Source of the DNA: JBHIBD01 sp046758865
Lineage (GTDB): Bacteria; Planctomycetota; Brocadiia; Brocadiales; Bathyanammoxibiaceae
Assembly (NCBI GenBank): GCA_046758865.1
Contig: JBHIBD010000055.1
Coordinates: forward strand, 1 to 14,882
Length of the DNA stretch: 14,882 nucleotides
Direction of reading: 5' to 3'
Shown piece by piece: positions 1 to 7,893 of the stretch; within the stretch, counting starts at the first letter, position 1, and every line of letters begins with the position of its first letter. Below the pieces are notes generated by a model, which was given only the letters and a program-made list of their open reading frames with translations, did not search any database and was not told the DNA's origin. Both the position numbers and the translations under genes were made by a program.

Positions 1-1619
1 GCTCCGCCAGGGTAGATGTCGAGCTGGTCGAGGGTGGCAAGACACTGATTCGTGTGACGGACGACGGCATTGGCATGGCCCCGGAGGACTTAGACAAGGT
101 CTTTCTCAAACATGCGACAAGCAAGATTTCTGCCCTGGAAGATTTGGAGGCCGTAGGCACCATGGGCTTCAGGGGCGAGGCACTTGCCAGTATCGGGGCG
201 GTCTCTATCGCAAAGATGGTTTCCTGCGCCAAGGGTGCTCACCAGGGTGCAGAGATTGAGGTAAGGGGAGGAGTTCGCAAAAGACTCAAGTACGTGGGTG
301 CCCCGGAGGGTACGCAGGTAGAGGTGAAGGAGCTTTTCCATAACGTGCCAGCCCGAAGAAAATTCCTCAAGGCCACCCCAGCCGAGATGTCACATGTCTC
401 AGATGTGCTCACTAAACTTGCACTCTCTCATCCGGAGGTGCATTTTGTCTTCTTGCATAATGGCCGCGAGGTCTTTAATCTCCCCTCCGCCTCTTGTCTG
501 AGGGAAAGAGTGGCCACCTATTACGGTGAGGAACTGGCGCGGGAGCTTATTTCTATAAGTTCCAGGGAGCAGGGGCTAGAGGTTATGGGCTACGCCCTGC
601 CGCCCACACATTACCGTACAAACACTCGGATGCAGTTTGTCTTCCTCAACGGTAGGCCCATAAGGGACTCAAGCCTGACCCATGCCATAAATGAGGCCTA
701 TCGGACGCTGCTGCAGCCCGGTAGATTTCCGGTTGTCTTTCTATCACTCCACATAGACCCGGCATCTGTAGACATAAACGTTCATCCAACTAAGATGGAG
801 GTTAGGTTCAGGGAGACCTCCAGGGTCTATGGCCAGGTGTTACAGGCCATCAAGAAGGCACTGAACCAGTTCCAGCCGGGACTCGCACCTCCATCCGCCT
901 TGTCTAGGACCGATACAACTCCTGGCACGTCTCAAGGTGTTAGCACCCCTCCAGCAACACCCCATAGTCATGTCACAAGTAGTGTGTCCAAGTCACTTTT
1001 GCCGCCGAGAACCCATGCGATTACAGCCGATAGGGAGGTGTCGGGTACAGCATATGGGCAGTTCGTGCAACTTCACTCCACGTATATAGTTGAAGAAACC
1101 CCCGGTGGTATTAACATAATAGACCAGCATGCCCTCCACGAGGCCGTGTTATACCATGGTATAAAGGACACGGTACGAGATAAGACATTATCCAGCCAGA
1201 AGTTGCTTATACCTGAACTCTTAGAACTAGACCCTGGGGATTTTTTCCGCATCCTGGGACTAAAGGATACACTGGAAAAGCTGGGGCTTGAGCTAGAGGA
1301 GTTTGGTCGCAACAGCATCATCATACGCTCTGTCCCTCAGATGCTTAAAGATGTTAATATAAGGGAACTTATAGAGGGGCTCCTCGAAGATACCAAAGAG
1401 GGATTTACTGACGACCAGGTGCTGGACCGGATAATAAAGGTCATGGCCTGTAAGGGGGCAGTAAAAGCCGGACACAGACTCAACCCACAGGAGCTTAAGG
1501 CCCTACTTGAGAGGCGGAGAGACAATATTCCACTCACCCACTGCCCCCACGGCCGTCCCACCACCCTATTTTTCTCCTTAGAGGAGCTATATAAGCAGTT
1601 TAAGAGAACCGGCAAATAA
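1..1619 (+). CDS. mutL: DNA mismatch repair protein MutL (5' end missing)
   Basis: MutL is the ATP-dependent matchmaker/endonuclease of mismatch repair, acting after MutS recognises a mismatch. The frame is open from position 3 and gives 538 residues; about 45 N-terminal residues lie outside the window. The GTG at 54 is an internal Val codon, not the start. Visible GHKL ATPase motifs are DDGIGM and GFRGEALASIG, and the transducer domain has the family signature INVHPTKMEVRF. A low-complexity Ser/Thr/Pro linker (about residues 285-330 of the visible part) leads to the C-terminal dimerisation/endonuclease domain with DQHALHE, ACKGAVKAGH and CPHGRPT, so it belongs to the endonuclease-proficient type, unlike E. 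coli MutL. The last Glu of the DQHA(x)2E(x)4E motif is His here; the Asp, His and first Glu are kept. It stops 161 bp before queD, and a new promoter lies in that gap. Confidence 0.96.
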   Translation, partial: SARVDVELVEGGKTLIRVTDDGIGMAPEDLDKVFLKHATSKISALEDLEAVGTMGFRGEALASIGAVSIAKMVSCAKGAHQGAEIEVRGGVRKRLKYVGAPEGTQVEVKELFHNVPARRKFLKATPAEMSHVSDVLTKLALSHPEVHFVFLHNGREVFNLPSASCLRERVATYYGEELARELISISSREQGLEVMGYALPPTHYRTNTRMQFVFLNGRPIRDSSLTHAINEAYRTLLQPGRFPVVFLSLHIDPASVDINVHPTKMEVRFRETSRVYGQVLQAIKKALNQFQPGLAPPSALSRTDTTPGTSQGVSTPPATPHSHVTSSVSKSLLPPRTHAITADREVSGTAYGQFVQLHSTYIVEETPGGINIIDQHALHEAVLYHGIKDTVRDKTLSSQKLLIPELLELDPGDFFRILGLKDTLEKLGLELEEFGRNSIIIRSVPQMLKDVNIRELIEGLLEDTKEGFTDDQVLDRIIKVMACKGAVKAGHRLNPQELKALLERRRDNIPLTHCPHGRPTTLFFSLEELYKQFKRTGK

Positions 1620-1627
1620 CAAAAACC

Positions 1628-1656
1628 TTGACTTTTATTGCTATCAATGTTAGTAT
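1628..1656 (+). promoter_or_regulatory. sigma-70-type promoter upstream of queD
   Basis: TTGACT (1628-1633), a 17-base spacer and TAGTAT (1651-1656) lie just after the mutL stop. The -35 box matches 5/6 and the -10 box 4/6 of the consensus. Transcription would start near 1663 and leave a leader of about 118 bases before queD. Confidence 0.6.
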
Positions 1657-1662
1657 TAATTT

Positions 1663-1780
1663 TCATGCAAGGCGCCATGGAAGCCCCATTCTGTAGATTT
1701 TGGCGCTATAGTGTTTAATGCGGCGAAATAAATCCGTTCGCTAATAGGCTTGCGATTAACGCCCGCCCATAAAAAAATAA
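1663..1780 (+). other. queD 5' leader with potential hairpins
   Basis: The leader can form GCGCCA (1672-1677) with TGGCGC (1701-1706), plus a shorter GCGAA/TTCGC hairpin further on. The queD ATG is preceded by an A-rich run with no Shine-Dalgarno sequence. Leaders of queuosine genes often carry preQ1 riboswitches, but I do not see the conserved preQ1-I core, so this is only a candidate structured leader. Confidence 0.25.
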
Positions 1781-2146
1781 ATGTTTGAATTGATAGTAGA
1801 GACGGATTTTGCCGCCGCTCACTCACTAAGGGGATACCAAGGCAAGTGTGAGAGCTTGCATGGCCATAACTGGAAGGTCCAGGTAGTGCTACGTGCGGAA
1901 AAATTGGACGGCTTAGGTATGGTTTTAGACTTCAAAGACGTAAATGGTATGATAGGAGAGATCCTTGAGACCGTTGACCACAAAAACCTTAACGACCTTG
2001 CATATTTTAAGGACGATAATCCCACCACGGAAAATGTTTCTAGGGTCCTTTATGCTGAGCTTTCCAAAAAGTTACCCAAAGAGGTGTCCGTGAGCAAGGT
2101 CACTACCTGGGAATCCGACCGATGTGGGGCCTCTTACTTTGAATAG
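1781..2146 (+). CDS. queD: 6-carboxytetrahydropterin synthase / 6-pyruvoyl-tetrahydropterin synthase family (QueD)
   Basis: QueD converts 7,8-dihydroneopterin triphosphate to 6-carboxy-5,6,7,8-tetrahydropterin, the second step of queuosine/7-deazapurine synthesis, in the cytoplasm. The 121 residues match the usual size of about 120. Zinc ligands are His14 (AAHS), His27 and His29 (LHGHNW). The catalytic Cys23 sits in the CxxxHGH arrangement, with Asp66-His67 (VDHKNLN) completing the triad. PTTENVS (81-87) and Glu111 (WESDRCG) are the substrate-binding segments. The ATG gives the standard family N-terminus although there is no Shine-Dalgarno. It is followed after 24 bp by the hexulose-phosphate synthase fusion gene, probably in one operon. 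No queC, queE or queF is visible, so a role in another pterin pathway is possible. Confidence 0.92.
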   Translation: MFELIVETDFAAAHSLRGYQGKCESLHGHNWKVQVVLRAEKLDGLGMVLDFKDVNGMIGEILETVDHKNLNDLAYFKDDNPTTENVSRVLYAELSKKLPKEVSVSKVTTWESDRCGASYFE

Positions 2147-2170
2147 TTCTTTTAAAAATTGGTAGTTGGG

Positions 2171-3460
2171 ATGGCACCCATCCTGCAAGTGGCCTTAGAT
2201 TTTGTAGACCTGCACAGGGCCGTTAAGGTAGCAGAAGAGGCAGTGGCAGGTGGAGCAGACTGGCTGGAAGCAGGTACGCCCCTAATAAAGAGCGAAGGTC
2301 TCAACGCTGTCAGGAGGTTGCATGAGGCCTTTCCCCACATCCCGATTGTGGCCGACACGAAGACCATGGACACGGGCCGCATAGAGATGGAAATGGCGGC
2401 TAAGGCAGGGGCACGGAGCGCTATAGTAATGGGGGCTGCATCCGACACCACCATCAAGGAGTGTATATCTGCCGGGCGTAACTACGGTCTCGATATAGGC
2501 GTGGACCTGCTGGGAGTTAAGGACGCCCAGCGCCGGGCAAAGGAGGTGGAGGACTGGGGCGCTAGTTATCTCAATGTCCATGTCTCTGTGGATGACCAGA
2601 TGAAGGGACTCAACCCATTTGCCGAGTTGAGAGAGATAACCGCCCACGCAGGCATACCTGTTGCCGTTGCAGGAGGGATAAATTCAGAAAATGCCACAGA
2701 TGCCGCACAGGCTGGGGCCGAGATAGTAGTAGTAGGAGGGGCTATCAGTAAGGCCTCTGATGCAAAGAAGGCGACCCAGCAAATAAAGGAAGCCATCCTT
2801 AAAGCCCAAAGTATCCCCACAGAACTTTACAAAAGGGTCTCTGGGAACGGGGTGAAGGAGGTACTACTTAAGGTTTCTACCTCTAACATCTCAGACGGGA
2901 GCCACCGCGCCGCCGGCCTGGTTGGGCTTGAAGCAATCACCAAAGGGGTAAAGATGGTGGGGAGCGCCCTGACGGTAAGATGCTATCCTGGAGACTGGGC
3001 AAAGCCTGTTGAGGCCATAGACATTGCAGAGAAAGGGCAGGTACTGGTTATAGACGCTGGTGGGTCGGGCCCTGCTATCTGGGGCGAGCTGGCAACACAT
3101 AGCGCCCTGCAGAAGGGTCTGGCAGGAGCGGTCATAAACGGTGCCGTAAGGGATACTAGCGAGATACGCAAATTAAAATTTCCGGTCTTCGCCAGGTTGG
3201 TGATGCCTAACGCTGGCGAGCCAAAAGGGTTTGGCGAGATAGGAGTCCCTGTTACTATTTCGGGAACAACCATCTGCAAAGGTGACTGGATAGTCGGAGA
3301 TGACGACGGCCTAATGGTCATCCCAACTAGACAGGCCGAGGAGATGGCAAACCACGCCATGGACTGGCTAGAGAGAGAGAACAGAATAAGGGCCGAGATA
3401 CAAAAGGGAAAGACCTCATTAGCCAAGGTTATTGATTTGTTAAAGTGGGAGAAAAGATAA
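2171..3460 (+). CDS. Bifunctional 3-hexulose-6-phosphate synthase / RraA-like (HMG-aldolase fold) protein
   Basis: The protein is a two-domain fusion of 429 residues. Residues 1 to about 212 are a 3-hexulose-6-phosphate synthase of the OMP-decarboxylase suprafamily, which condenses formaldehyde with ribulose 5-phosphate or runs in reverse to supply pentoses. Its signatures are the opening MAPILQVALDFVDL, EAGTPLIKSEG and the catalytic Asp62-x-Lys64-x-x-Asp67 (DTKTMD), with a phosphate-binding stretch near VAVAGGINSEN. Residues from about 220 to 429 form an RraA/4-hydroxy-4-methyl-2-oxoglutarate aldolase-like domain with GAVINGAVRDTSE, which holds the family's Arg-Asp and following Glu. I chose ATG 2171 because it restores the family N-terminus; an upstream TTG at 2159 would add four residues. 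Neither start has a clear Shine-Dalgarno. The name 'ribonuclease regulator' for such fusions rests on RraA homology only; aldolase or decarboxylase activity is equally possible. Confidence 0.9.
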   Translation: MAPILQVALDFVDLHRAVKVAEEAVAGGADWLEAGTPLIKSEGLNAVRRLHEAFPHIPIVADTKTMDTGRIEMEMAAKAGARSAIVMGAASDTTIKECISAGRNYGLDIGVDLLGVKDAQRRAKEVEDWGASYLNVHVSVDDQMKGLNPFAELREITAHAGIPVAVAGGINSENATDAAQAGAEIVVVGGAISKASDAKKATQQIKEAILKAQSIPTELYKRVSGNGVKEVLLKVSTSNISDGSHRAAGLVGLEAITKGVKMVGSALTVRCYPGDWAKPVEAIDIAEKGQVLVIDAGGSGPAIWGELATHSALQKGLAGAVINGAVRDTSEIRKLKFPVFARLVMPNAGEPKGFGEIGVPVTISGTTICKGDWIVGDDDGLMVIPTRQAEEMANHAMDWLERENRIRAEIQKGKTSLAKVIDLLKWEKR

Positions 3461-3527
3461 TTTTAGAAGTTCTATCCATAACGACGTAGAGTAGAATAGT
3501 TCCATTTAGTGTAAAGGGTTTGAACAT

Positions 3528-4049
3528 ATGAAGTGTGAATCATGTAACAAGAAACATGCAACGGTGCATCTAACAGAGATTTCGGGCGGTAATGAAAAGA
3601 GAGAGCAGCATCTCTGTGATGAGTGTGCACACAATCTAAACAATCAACTGATAAAGATGCCCTCTCCGGCAGATATACTTACCAGCCTAATAAACCAGGT
3701 AGCGCCGGAGATCGGTGAAATGTCTAAAACGGCCTGCCCGGCCTGCGGGATGTCGTATCTGGAATTTCGCTCCAGCGGCAGACTTGGTTGTGCTATGGAT
3801 TATACAGCCTTCAAGAAAGGCCTTGTACCACTGCTGGAGAAGATGCACGGTTCGTCACGACACATAGGTAAGGTACCTAGCCGCGCAGGAAGAGAATTAG
3901 TCGTTAAGAACGAGGTACTCCAACTCAGGAAAAAGCTGGATAAGGCGGTCGAGAGGGAGGACTACGAGAAGGCCGCAAAGATACGTGATCGCATATTTGA
4001 GCTCTCTGGAATCGATGATGCTAAGAGAACTTTACAACAAGACGGGTGA
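3528..4049 (+). CDS. mcsA: McsA, zinc-finger/UVR activator of protein-arginine kinase McsB
   Basis: McsA binds and activates McsB, and in Firmicutes it also takes part in metal and heat stress responses. The 173-residue protein has a first CxxC pair at Cys3/Cys6, a second at Cys30/Cys33 (HLCDECA), and a third cluster CPACG (Cys70, Cys73) with Cys88 in GRLGCAMDY. The expected fourth ligand of that cluster (GCxxCY) is Asp91. The conserved MHGSSRHIGKVPSR segment precedes a C-terminal UVR domain (about 130-160), a helical pair also found in ClpC and UvrB. AAAGGG lies 9 bases before the ATG. The 3' end overlaps mcsB by about 32 bases, which suggests coupled translation. No CtsR gene precedes it, unlike in Bacillus. 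Confidence 0.9.
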   Translation: MKCESCNKKHATVHLTEISGGNEKREQHLCDECAHNLNNQLIKMPSPADILTSLINQVAPEIGEMSKTACPACGMSYLEFRSSGRLGCAMDYTAFKKGLVPLLEKMHGSSRHIGKVPSRAGRELVVKNEVLQLRKKLDKAVEREDYEKAAKIRDRIFELSGIDDAKRTLQQDG

Positions 4050-5070
4050 TTGGCTAAGGGGCACCGGCCCTGAGGCCGACACTGTAATAAGCACAAGGAT
4101 TAGGCTGGCCAGGAATCTGACCAACTTCCCCTTCCTTAGCAGGGCCAACGTTGAGCAGAAAAGGGAGATTGAGAGACTTATAAGGGAAAAGATTAAGCAA
4201 GCCAAGGACACAAAAGACCTCCACTATATAAAGCTCTCTGATATAAGCACTGTTGACAGACTTTTTTTGATGGAGAGGCGCCTTATAAGCAGGGAGCATG
4301 CAGGTGGGGATGGTGAGCGTGGGGTGGCCTTCGGCAAGTCGGAGACCGTCAGTGTTATGGTCAACGAGGAGGACCACCTGAGGATCCAGGTGATACGTTC
4401 AGGCTTTGAGCTGAGAGATACATGGAGGATCGTAAACGAGATAGATAACATACTGGAGAAAGAATTAAAATATGCTTTCAGCCCCACTTTTGGCTACCTG
4501 ACGGCCTGTCCCACCAATGTCGGTACCGGCATGAGGGCCTCGGTGATGTTACATCTCCCTGCCCTTGGGCTCACCCATCACATAGAAAAGGTCTTTAACG
4601 CCGTCGGGAAATTGGGCTTAATAGTGAGAGGGCTCTATGGGGAAGGTACCCAGGTGCTTGGTGACCTTTACCAGATTTCAAACCAATTTACCCTAGGCAA
4701 GTCAGAGACAGAAATTATCGAGATTATGGAGAGCGTAGTTCCCAGAATTACCAGTTACGAGCGCAAGGCCAGGGAGGCCCTGGTTACAGATAATAAGAAA
4801 CAACTGGAGGACAGGATATGGCGCTCATACGGGATGCTCAAGATGGCGAGGTTGCTGTCCTCTGAAGAGGCCATGCAGCTGTTATCGCAGGTGCGTCTAG
4901 GCGTAAACCTTGGTTTAGTCAAAAACGTATCAATTGAGACACTAAACGAGCTTTTTATACTCACCCTTCCTGCGCATCTGCAAAAGCTGGAGGGTAAAGA
5001 GCTAGAGGCAACTCAGAGAAATATTTTGCGCGCTTCCCTCGTGAGGAAGCGTTTGGGTGACACCTTGTAG
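4018..5070 (+). CDS. mcsB: Protein-arginine kinase McsB
   Basis: McsB is a guanidino-kinase-fold enzyme that phosphorylates arginine residues on misfolded proteins and regulators, tagging them for ClpC. The 350 residues are close to the usual size of 350-365. Visible signatures are STRIRLARNL (25-34, nucleotide binding), the acidic loop NEEDHLRIQ (from 116), CPTNVGTGMRAS with active-site Cys164, and RGLYGEGTQ followed by YQISNQFTLG (from 204). The C-terminal helical domain carries DRIWRSYGMLK. The start is inside mcsA: ATG 4018 has a GGA seven bases upstream, and the adjacent ATG 4015 is the alternative. A longer reading from GTG 3985 would add residues with no family counterpart. It ends 14 bp before clpC, so mcsA-mcsB-clpC is one operon. 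Confidence 0.94.
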   Translation: MLRELYNKTGDWLRGTGPEADTVISTRIRLARNLTNFPFLSRANVEQKREIERLIREKIKQAKDTKDLHYIKLSDISTVDRLFLMERRLISREHAGGDGERGVAFGKSETVSVMVNEEDHLRIQVIRSGFELRDTWRIVNEIDNILEKELKYAFSPTFGYLTACPTNVGTGMRASVMLHLPALGLTHHIEKVFNAVGKLGLIVRGLYGEGTQVLGDLYQISNQFTLGKSETEIIEIMESVVPRITSYERKAREALVTDNKKQLEDRIWRSYGMLKMARLLSSEEAMQLLSQVRLGVNLGLVKNVSIETLNELFILTLPAHLQKLEGKELEATQRNILRASLVRKRLGDTL

Positions 5071-5084
5071 AAAGAAGGAAGTTC

Positions 5085-7559
5085 ATGTTTGACAAATTTA
5101 CAGACAGAGCTAGAAAGGTAATGGCCTTGGCCAGGGAAGAGGCCAGAAGATATAACCACGAATACATAGGCACAGAACATATACTTTTAGGTCTCGTAAA
5201 AGAAGGCAGTGGTGTGGCTGCCAACGTGCTCCAAAACTTGGACATCGAACTTAAAAAGATACGCATTGAGGTGGAAAAGATAGTTCAGACAGGTCCCGAC
5301 CTGGTCTCAGTGGGGCAGCTTCCCTTCACACCAAAGGTAAAGAAGGTGCTGGAGTTTGCTATGGAAGAGGCAAAGAATTTGGGCCATAACTACATAGGCA
5401 CCGAGCATCTGCTCCTGGGCCTGCTAAGGGAACACGAGGGTGTGGCTGCCCAGGTGCTTCTGAACCTAGGCATCAGGCTTGAGGATGTTAGAGAAGAGGT
5501 CATAAACCTGTTGGGTGCAGAATCAGCACAACACGGTGAAGGCCCCGAAAAGGAGGAAAGGAGGGGCAAATCAAAGACCCCGGCCCTTGATTCCTTCGGA
5601 CGCGACCTCACTCAGCAGGCCAAGGATTCAGAACTCGACCCTGTTATCGGCCGTCAGGAGGTTATAGAGAGGGTTATACAGATATTATGTCGCCGTACAA
5701 AGAATAACCCTGTGCTCCTTGGAGAGGCAGGTGTCGGCAAAACGGCAATCGTAGAGGGCCTGGCGCAGGCTATAGTAAACAGGAATATACCTGATATACT
5801 CAGAGACCGCCGCATAGTAGCCCTTGACCTGGCCATGATAGTGGCAGGTACAAAATACAGGGGACAGTTTGAGGAGAGGATAAAGGCGGTAATGTCCGAG
5901 GTCCGCCGTGCAAAGAACGTCATCCTCTTCATAGATGAGCTTCACACGCTCGTAGGTGCAGGCGGGGCTGAGGGTGCTATTGATGCCTCTAACGTCCTTA
6001 AGCCCGCATTGTCTAGGGGAGAAATCCAGTGTATAGGCGCAACCACACTGGACGAGTATCGCAAGTATATAGAAAAAGATGGCGCACTGGAGAGGCGCTT
6101 TCAGACCATAATCGTGGACCCGCCCAGTAAATCGGATACGGTTGAGATACTTAAGGGTCTAAAGGACCGCTACGAGGCCCACCACAAGGTACAGATTACC
6201 GAGGATGCTATTGTAGCGGCCACCGAGCTCTCTAGTCGTTACATTACGGGGAGATTTTTGCCCGATAAGGCCATCGATGTCATTGATGAGGCCAGTGCTA
6301 GGGTCAGGCTCAAGAACATGGCACAACCGCCAGACCTAAAGCACATTGAGATGGAGATGGCAAGACTTGATAAAGACAAAGACGAGTCGGTTGCCGTTCA
6401 GGATTTTGAGAGGGCAGCACGGCTCAGGGACAAGGCAGACAAGCTCAAAAAGAAGAAGGAGACCATCGAGCACCAGTGGAGGGAAAGGTGCACAGAGAGA
6501 ACCGCCACCGTGGATGAGGAGGTGATATCAGAGGTGGTCTCTAAGATGACTGGCATACCGCTCACCAAGATGGAGACCGAGGAGGCCAAGAAGTTGCTTA
6601 ACCTAGAGGGTGAGCTTCACAAGATGGTAGTGAGTCAGGATGAGGCCGTAAAGGCCGTATCCAAGGCCATCCGTCGCTCTAGGGCCGGGCTGAAGAATCC
6701 TAACCGTCCGGTAGCCACATTTATCTTTGTAGGTCCCTCAGGCGTAGGCAAGACCCACCTCGCAAAGAGCCTGGCCAAGTTTATGTTCGGCGAGGAAGAG
6801 GCGCTGGTGCAGATAGACATGTCCGAGTATATGGAAAAGCACAACGTCTCCAGACTAATCGGCGCCCCTCCCGGCTATATCGGCTACGAAGAGGGTGGCC
6901 AGCTTACAGAGAAGATACGACGTAGGCCCTACGCGGTGGTGCTGCTCGATGAGATTGAGAAGGCACATCCGGACGTCTTCAACATGCTACTCCAGATAAT
7001 GGAGGATGGGAGGCTTACCGACAGTTTTGGCAGGAAGGTTGACTTCCGCAACGTGGTGCTTACCATGACCTCCAATATTGGTGCGGAGGTGATAAAGAAC
7101 CAGGCCACCCTGGGCTTCCGAAGGACCACAGAGGAGCAATCGTATGAGGCCATGAAGGAACAACTAATGAAGGTGGTGGAAAAACAATTCAGGCCTGAGT
7201 TCTTGAACCGCATTGACGGCGTAATAGTCTTCAAGGCGCTCACCAAGAAAGACCTGCAAAAAATTATCCAGATAGAACTGGATGGGCTTAAGGAGAGGCT
7301 TAGCAACTACAACATCGTCATCTCTCTCACCGACGAGGCCCTGGACTTCATCATACAGAAGGGCTACGACCCGCACTTCGGTGCAAGACCCTTGAGGCGT
7401 GCAATCGAGAATCATATAGAGGACCCCTTAGCAGAGGAACTCCTTCAGGGTAGATTCGCTAGTGGCGCCTCGGTAAAGGTCACCGTTGAGGAAGGAAAAC
7501 TAGCCTTTGAGGAGGTGCATCCCCCTGAACCGGCCCTCAGCGGCGAGTCCAGGAAATAA
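5085..7559 (+). CDS. clpC: ATP-dependent Clp protease ATPase subunit ClpC
   Basis: ClpC is a hexameric AAA+ unfoldase that feeds substrates, including arginine-phosphorylated proteins, to ClpP. The 824 residues match the family. Two Clp-N repeats cover residues 1-145, each containing a YIGTEH motif; these repeats bind adaptors and phosphoarginine. The first AAA module has Walker A GEAGVGKT (213-220) and Walker B with Asp284/Glu285 (LFIDELH). A ClpC-type middle domain follows, with a UVR-like helix (QDFERAARLRDKADKLKKKK). The second AAA module has Walker A GPSGVGKT (550-557) and Walker B LLDEIEKAHPDV. The tripeptide Leu676-Gly-Phe678 fits the ClpP-docking loop, so it can partner a protease. 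The C-terminus has FGARPLRRAIE. GAAGGA lies 5 bases before the ATG. A strong terminator follows the gene. Confidence 0.97.
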   Translation: MFDKFTDRARKVMALAREEARRYNHEYIGTEHILLGLVKEGSGVAANVLQNLDIELKKIRIEVEKIVQTGPDLVSVGQLPFTPKVKKVLEFAMEEAKNLGHNYIGTEHLLLGLLREHEGVAAQVLLNLGIRLEDVREEVINLLGAESAQHGEGPEKEERRGKSKTPALDSFGRDLTQQAKDSELDPVIGRQEVIERVIQILCRRTKNNPVLLGEAGVGKTAIVEGLAQAIVNRNIPDILRDRRIVALDLAMIVAGTKYRGQFEERIKAVMSEVRRAKNVILFIDELHTLVGAGGAEGAIDASNVLKPALSRGEIQCIGATTLDEYRKYIEKDGALERRFQTIIVDPPSKSDTVEILKGLKDRYEAHHKVQITEDAIVAATELSSRYITGRFLPDKAIDVIDEASARVRLKNMAQPPDLKHIEMEMARLDKDKDESVAVQDFERAARLRDKADKLKKKKETIEHQWRERCTERTATVDEEVISEVVSKMTGIPLTKMETEEAKKLLNLEGELHKMVVSQDEAVKAVSKAIRRSRAGLKNPNRPVATFIFVGPSGVGKTHLAKSLAKFMFGEEEALVQIDMSEYMEKHNVSRLIGAPPGYIGYEEGGQLTEKIRRRPYAVVLLDEIEKAHPDVFNMLLQIMEDGRLTDSFGRKVDFRNVVLTMTSNIGAEVIKNQATLGFRRTTEEQSYEAMKEQLMKVVEKQFRPEFLNRIDGVIVFKALTKKDLQKIIQIELDGLKERLSNYNIVISLTDEALDFIIQKGYDPHFGARPLRRAIENHIEDPLAEELLQGRFASGASVKVTVEEGKLAFEEVHPPEPALSGESRK

Positions 7560-7644
7560 GGCCGTAGACACCGTCTCAACGCACTGAAACGGCGTTACAT
7601 AGGGTGATGGTGAGGGCACATTTACCCATACGGGATGGACTTAG

Positions 7645-7675
7645 AAGGGAGGACGGCCGTCCTCCCTTTTTATTT
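7645..7675 (+). terminator. Rho-independent terminator of mcsA-mcsB-clpC
   Basis: A perfect palindrome covers 7645-7668, built on the arm GGGAGGACGG and its complement, and is followed by T-rich sequence (TTTTTATTTTA). It is 86 bp past the clpC stop. The core is symmetric, so it could also work on the - strand, where it ends in a shorter T tract. Confidence 0.9.
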
Positions 7676-7682
7676 TATAATT

Positions 7683-7699
7683 TGAGACCCCCTGCAAAA
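7683..7699 (+). repeat. Solitary copy of the MITE terminal repeat
   Basis: TGAGACCCCCTGCAAAA matches the terminal inverted repeat TGAGACCTCTGCAAAA of the two palindromic elements at 10620-10751 and 12602-12768, with one substitution and one extra C. No partner end is visible nearby, so it is probably a relic or a recombined end. Confidence 0.55.
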
Positions 7700-7893
7700 C
7701 TCCGCATTTCCACCCGCCACCTCCCATAACGTAAGGTTCAACCTTAGGTTGTGATTTCTGGCCATGTAGGCGTCCTTCGTAGAAAAATCCACCTGAACCG
7801 CTTTGCCGCCGCTATTTGTACCCACTTATACTATATCTAGTACGAATATCGCCTAGATGTCCAAGAAATTGGTCTTTGTCTCACATCCCTCCC
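7700..7893. other. Non-coding stretch between the clpC terminator and the next promoter
   Basis: I see no credible gene here. The only local structure is a pair of overlapping inverted repeats at 7733-7751 (AAGGTT-C-AACCTT and CAACCT-T-AGGTTG), which could be an operator or chance symmetry. Confidence 0.4.

Noticed and set aside
54..1619. GTG at 54 as the start of mutL
   Set aside because: The frame is open to position 3 and the upstream residues (RVDVELVEGG) match MutL, so the gene begins before the window.
1663..1780. preQ1 riboswitch in the queD leader
   Set aside because: The conserved short pseudoknot with an A-rich tail next to the ribosome binding site is not present in recognisable form.
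3461..3527. CtsR operator before mcsA
   Set aside because: No tandem GGTCAAA-type heptads are visible in this 67-bp gap.
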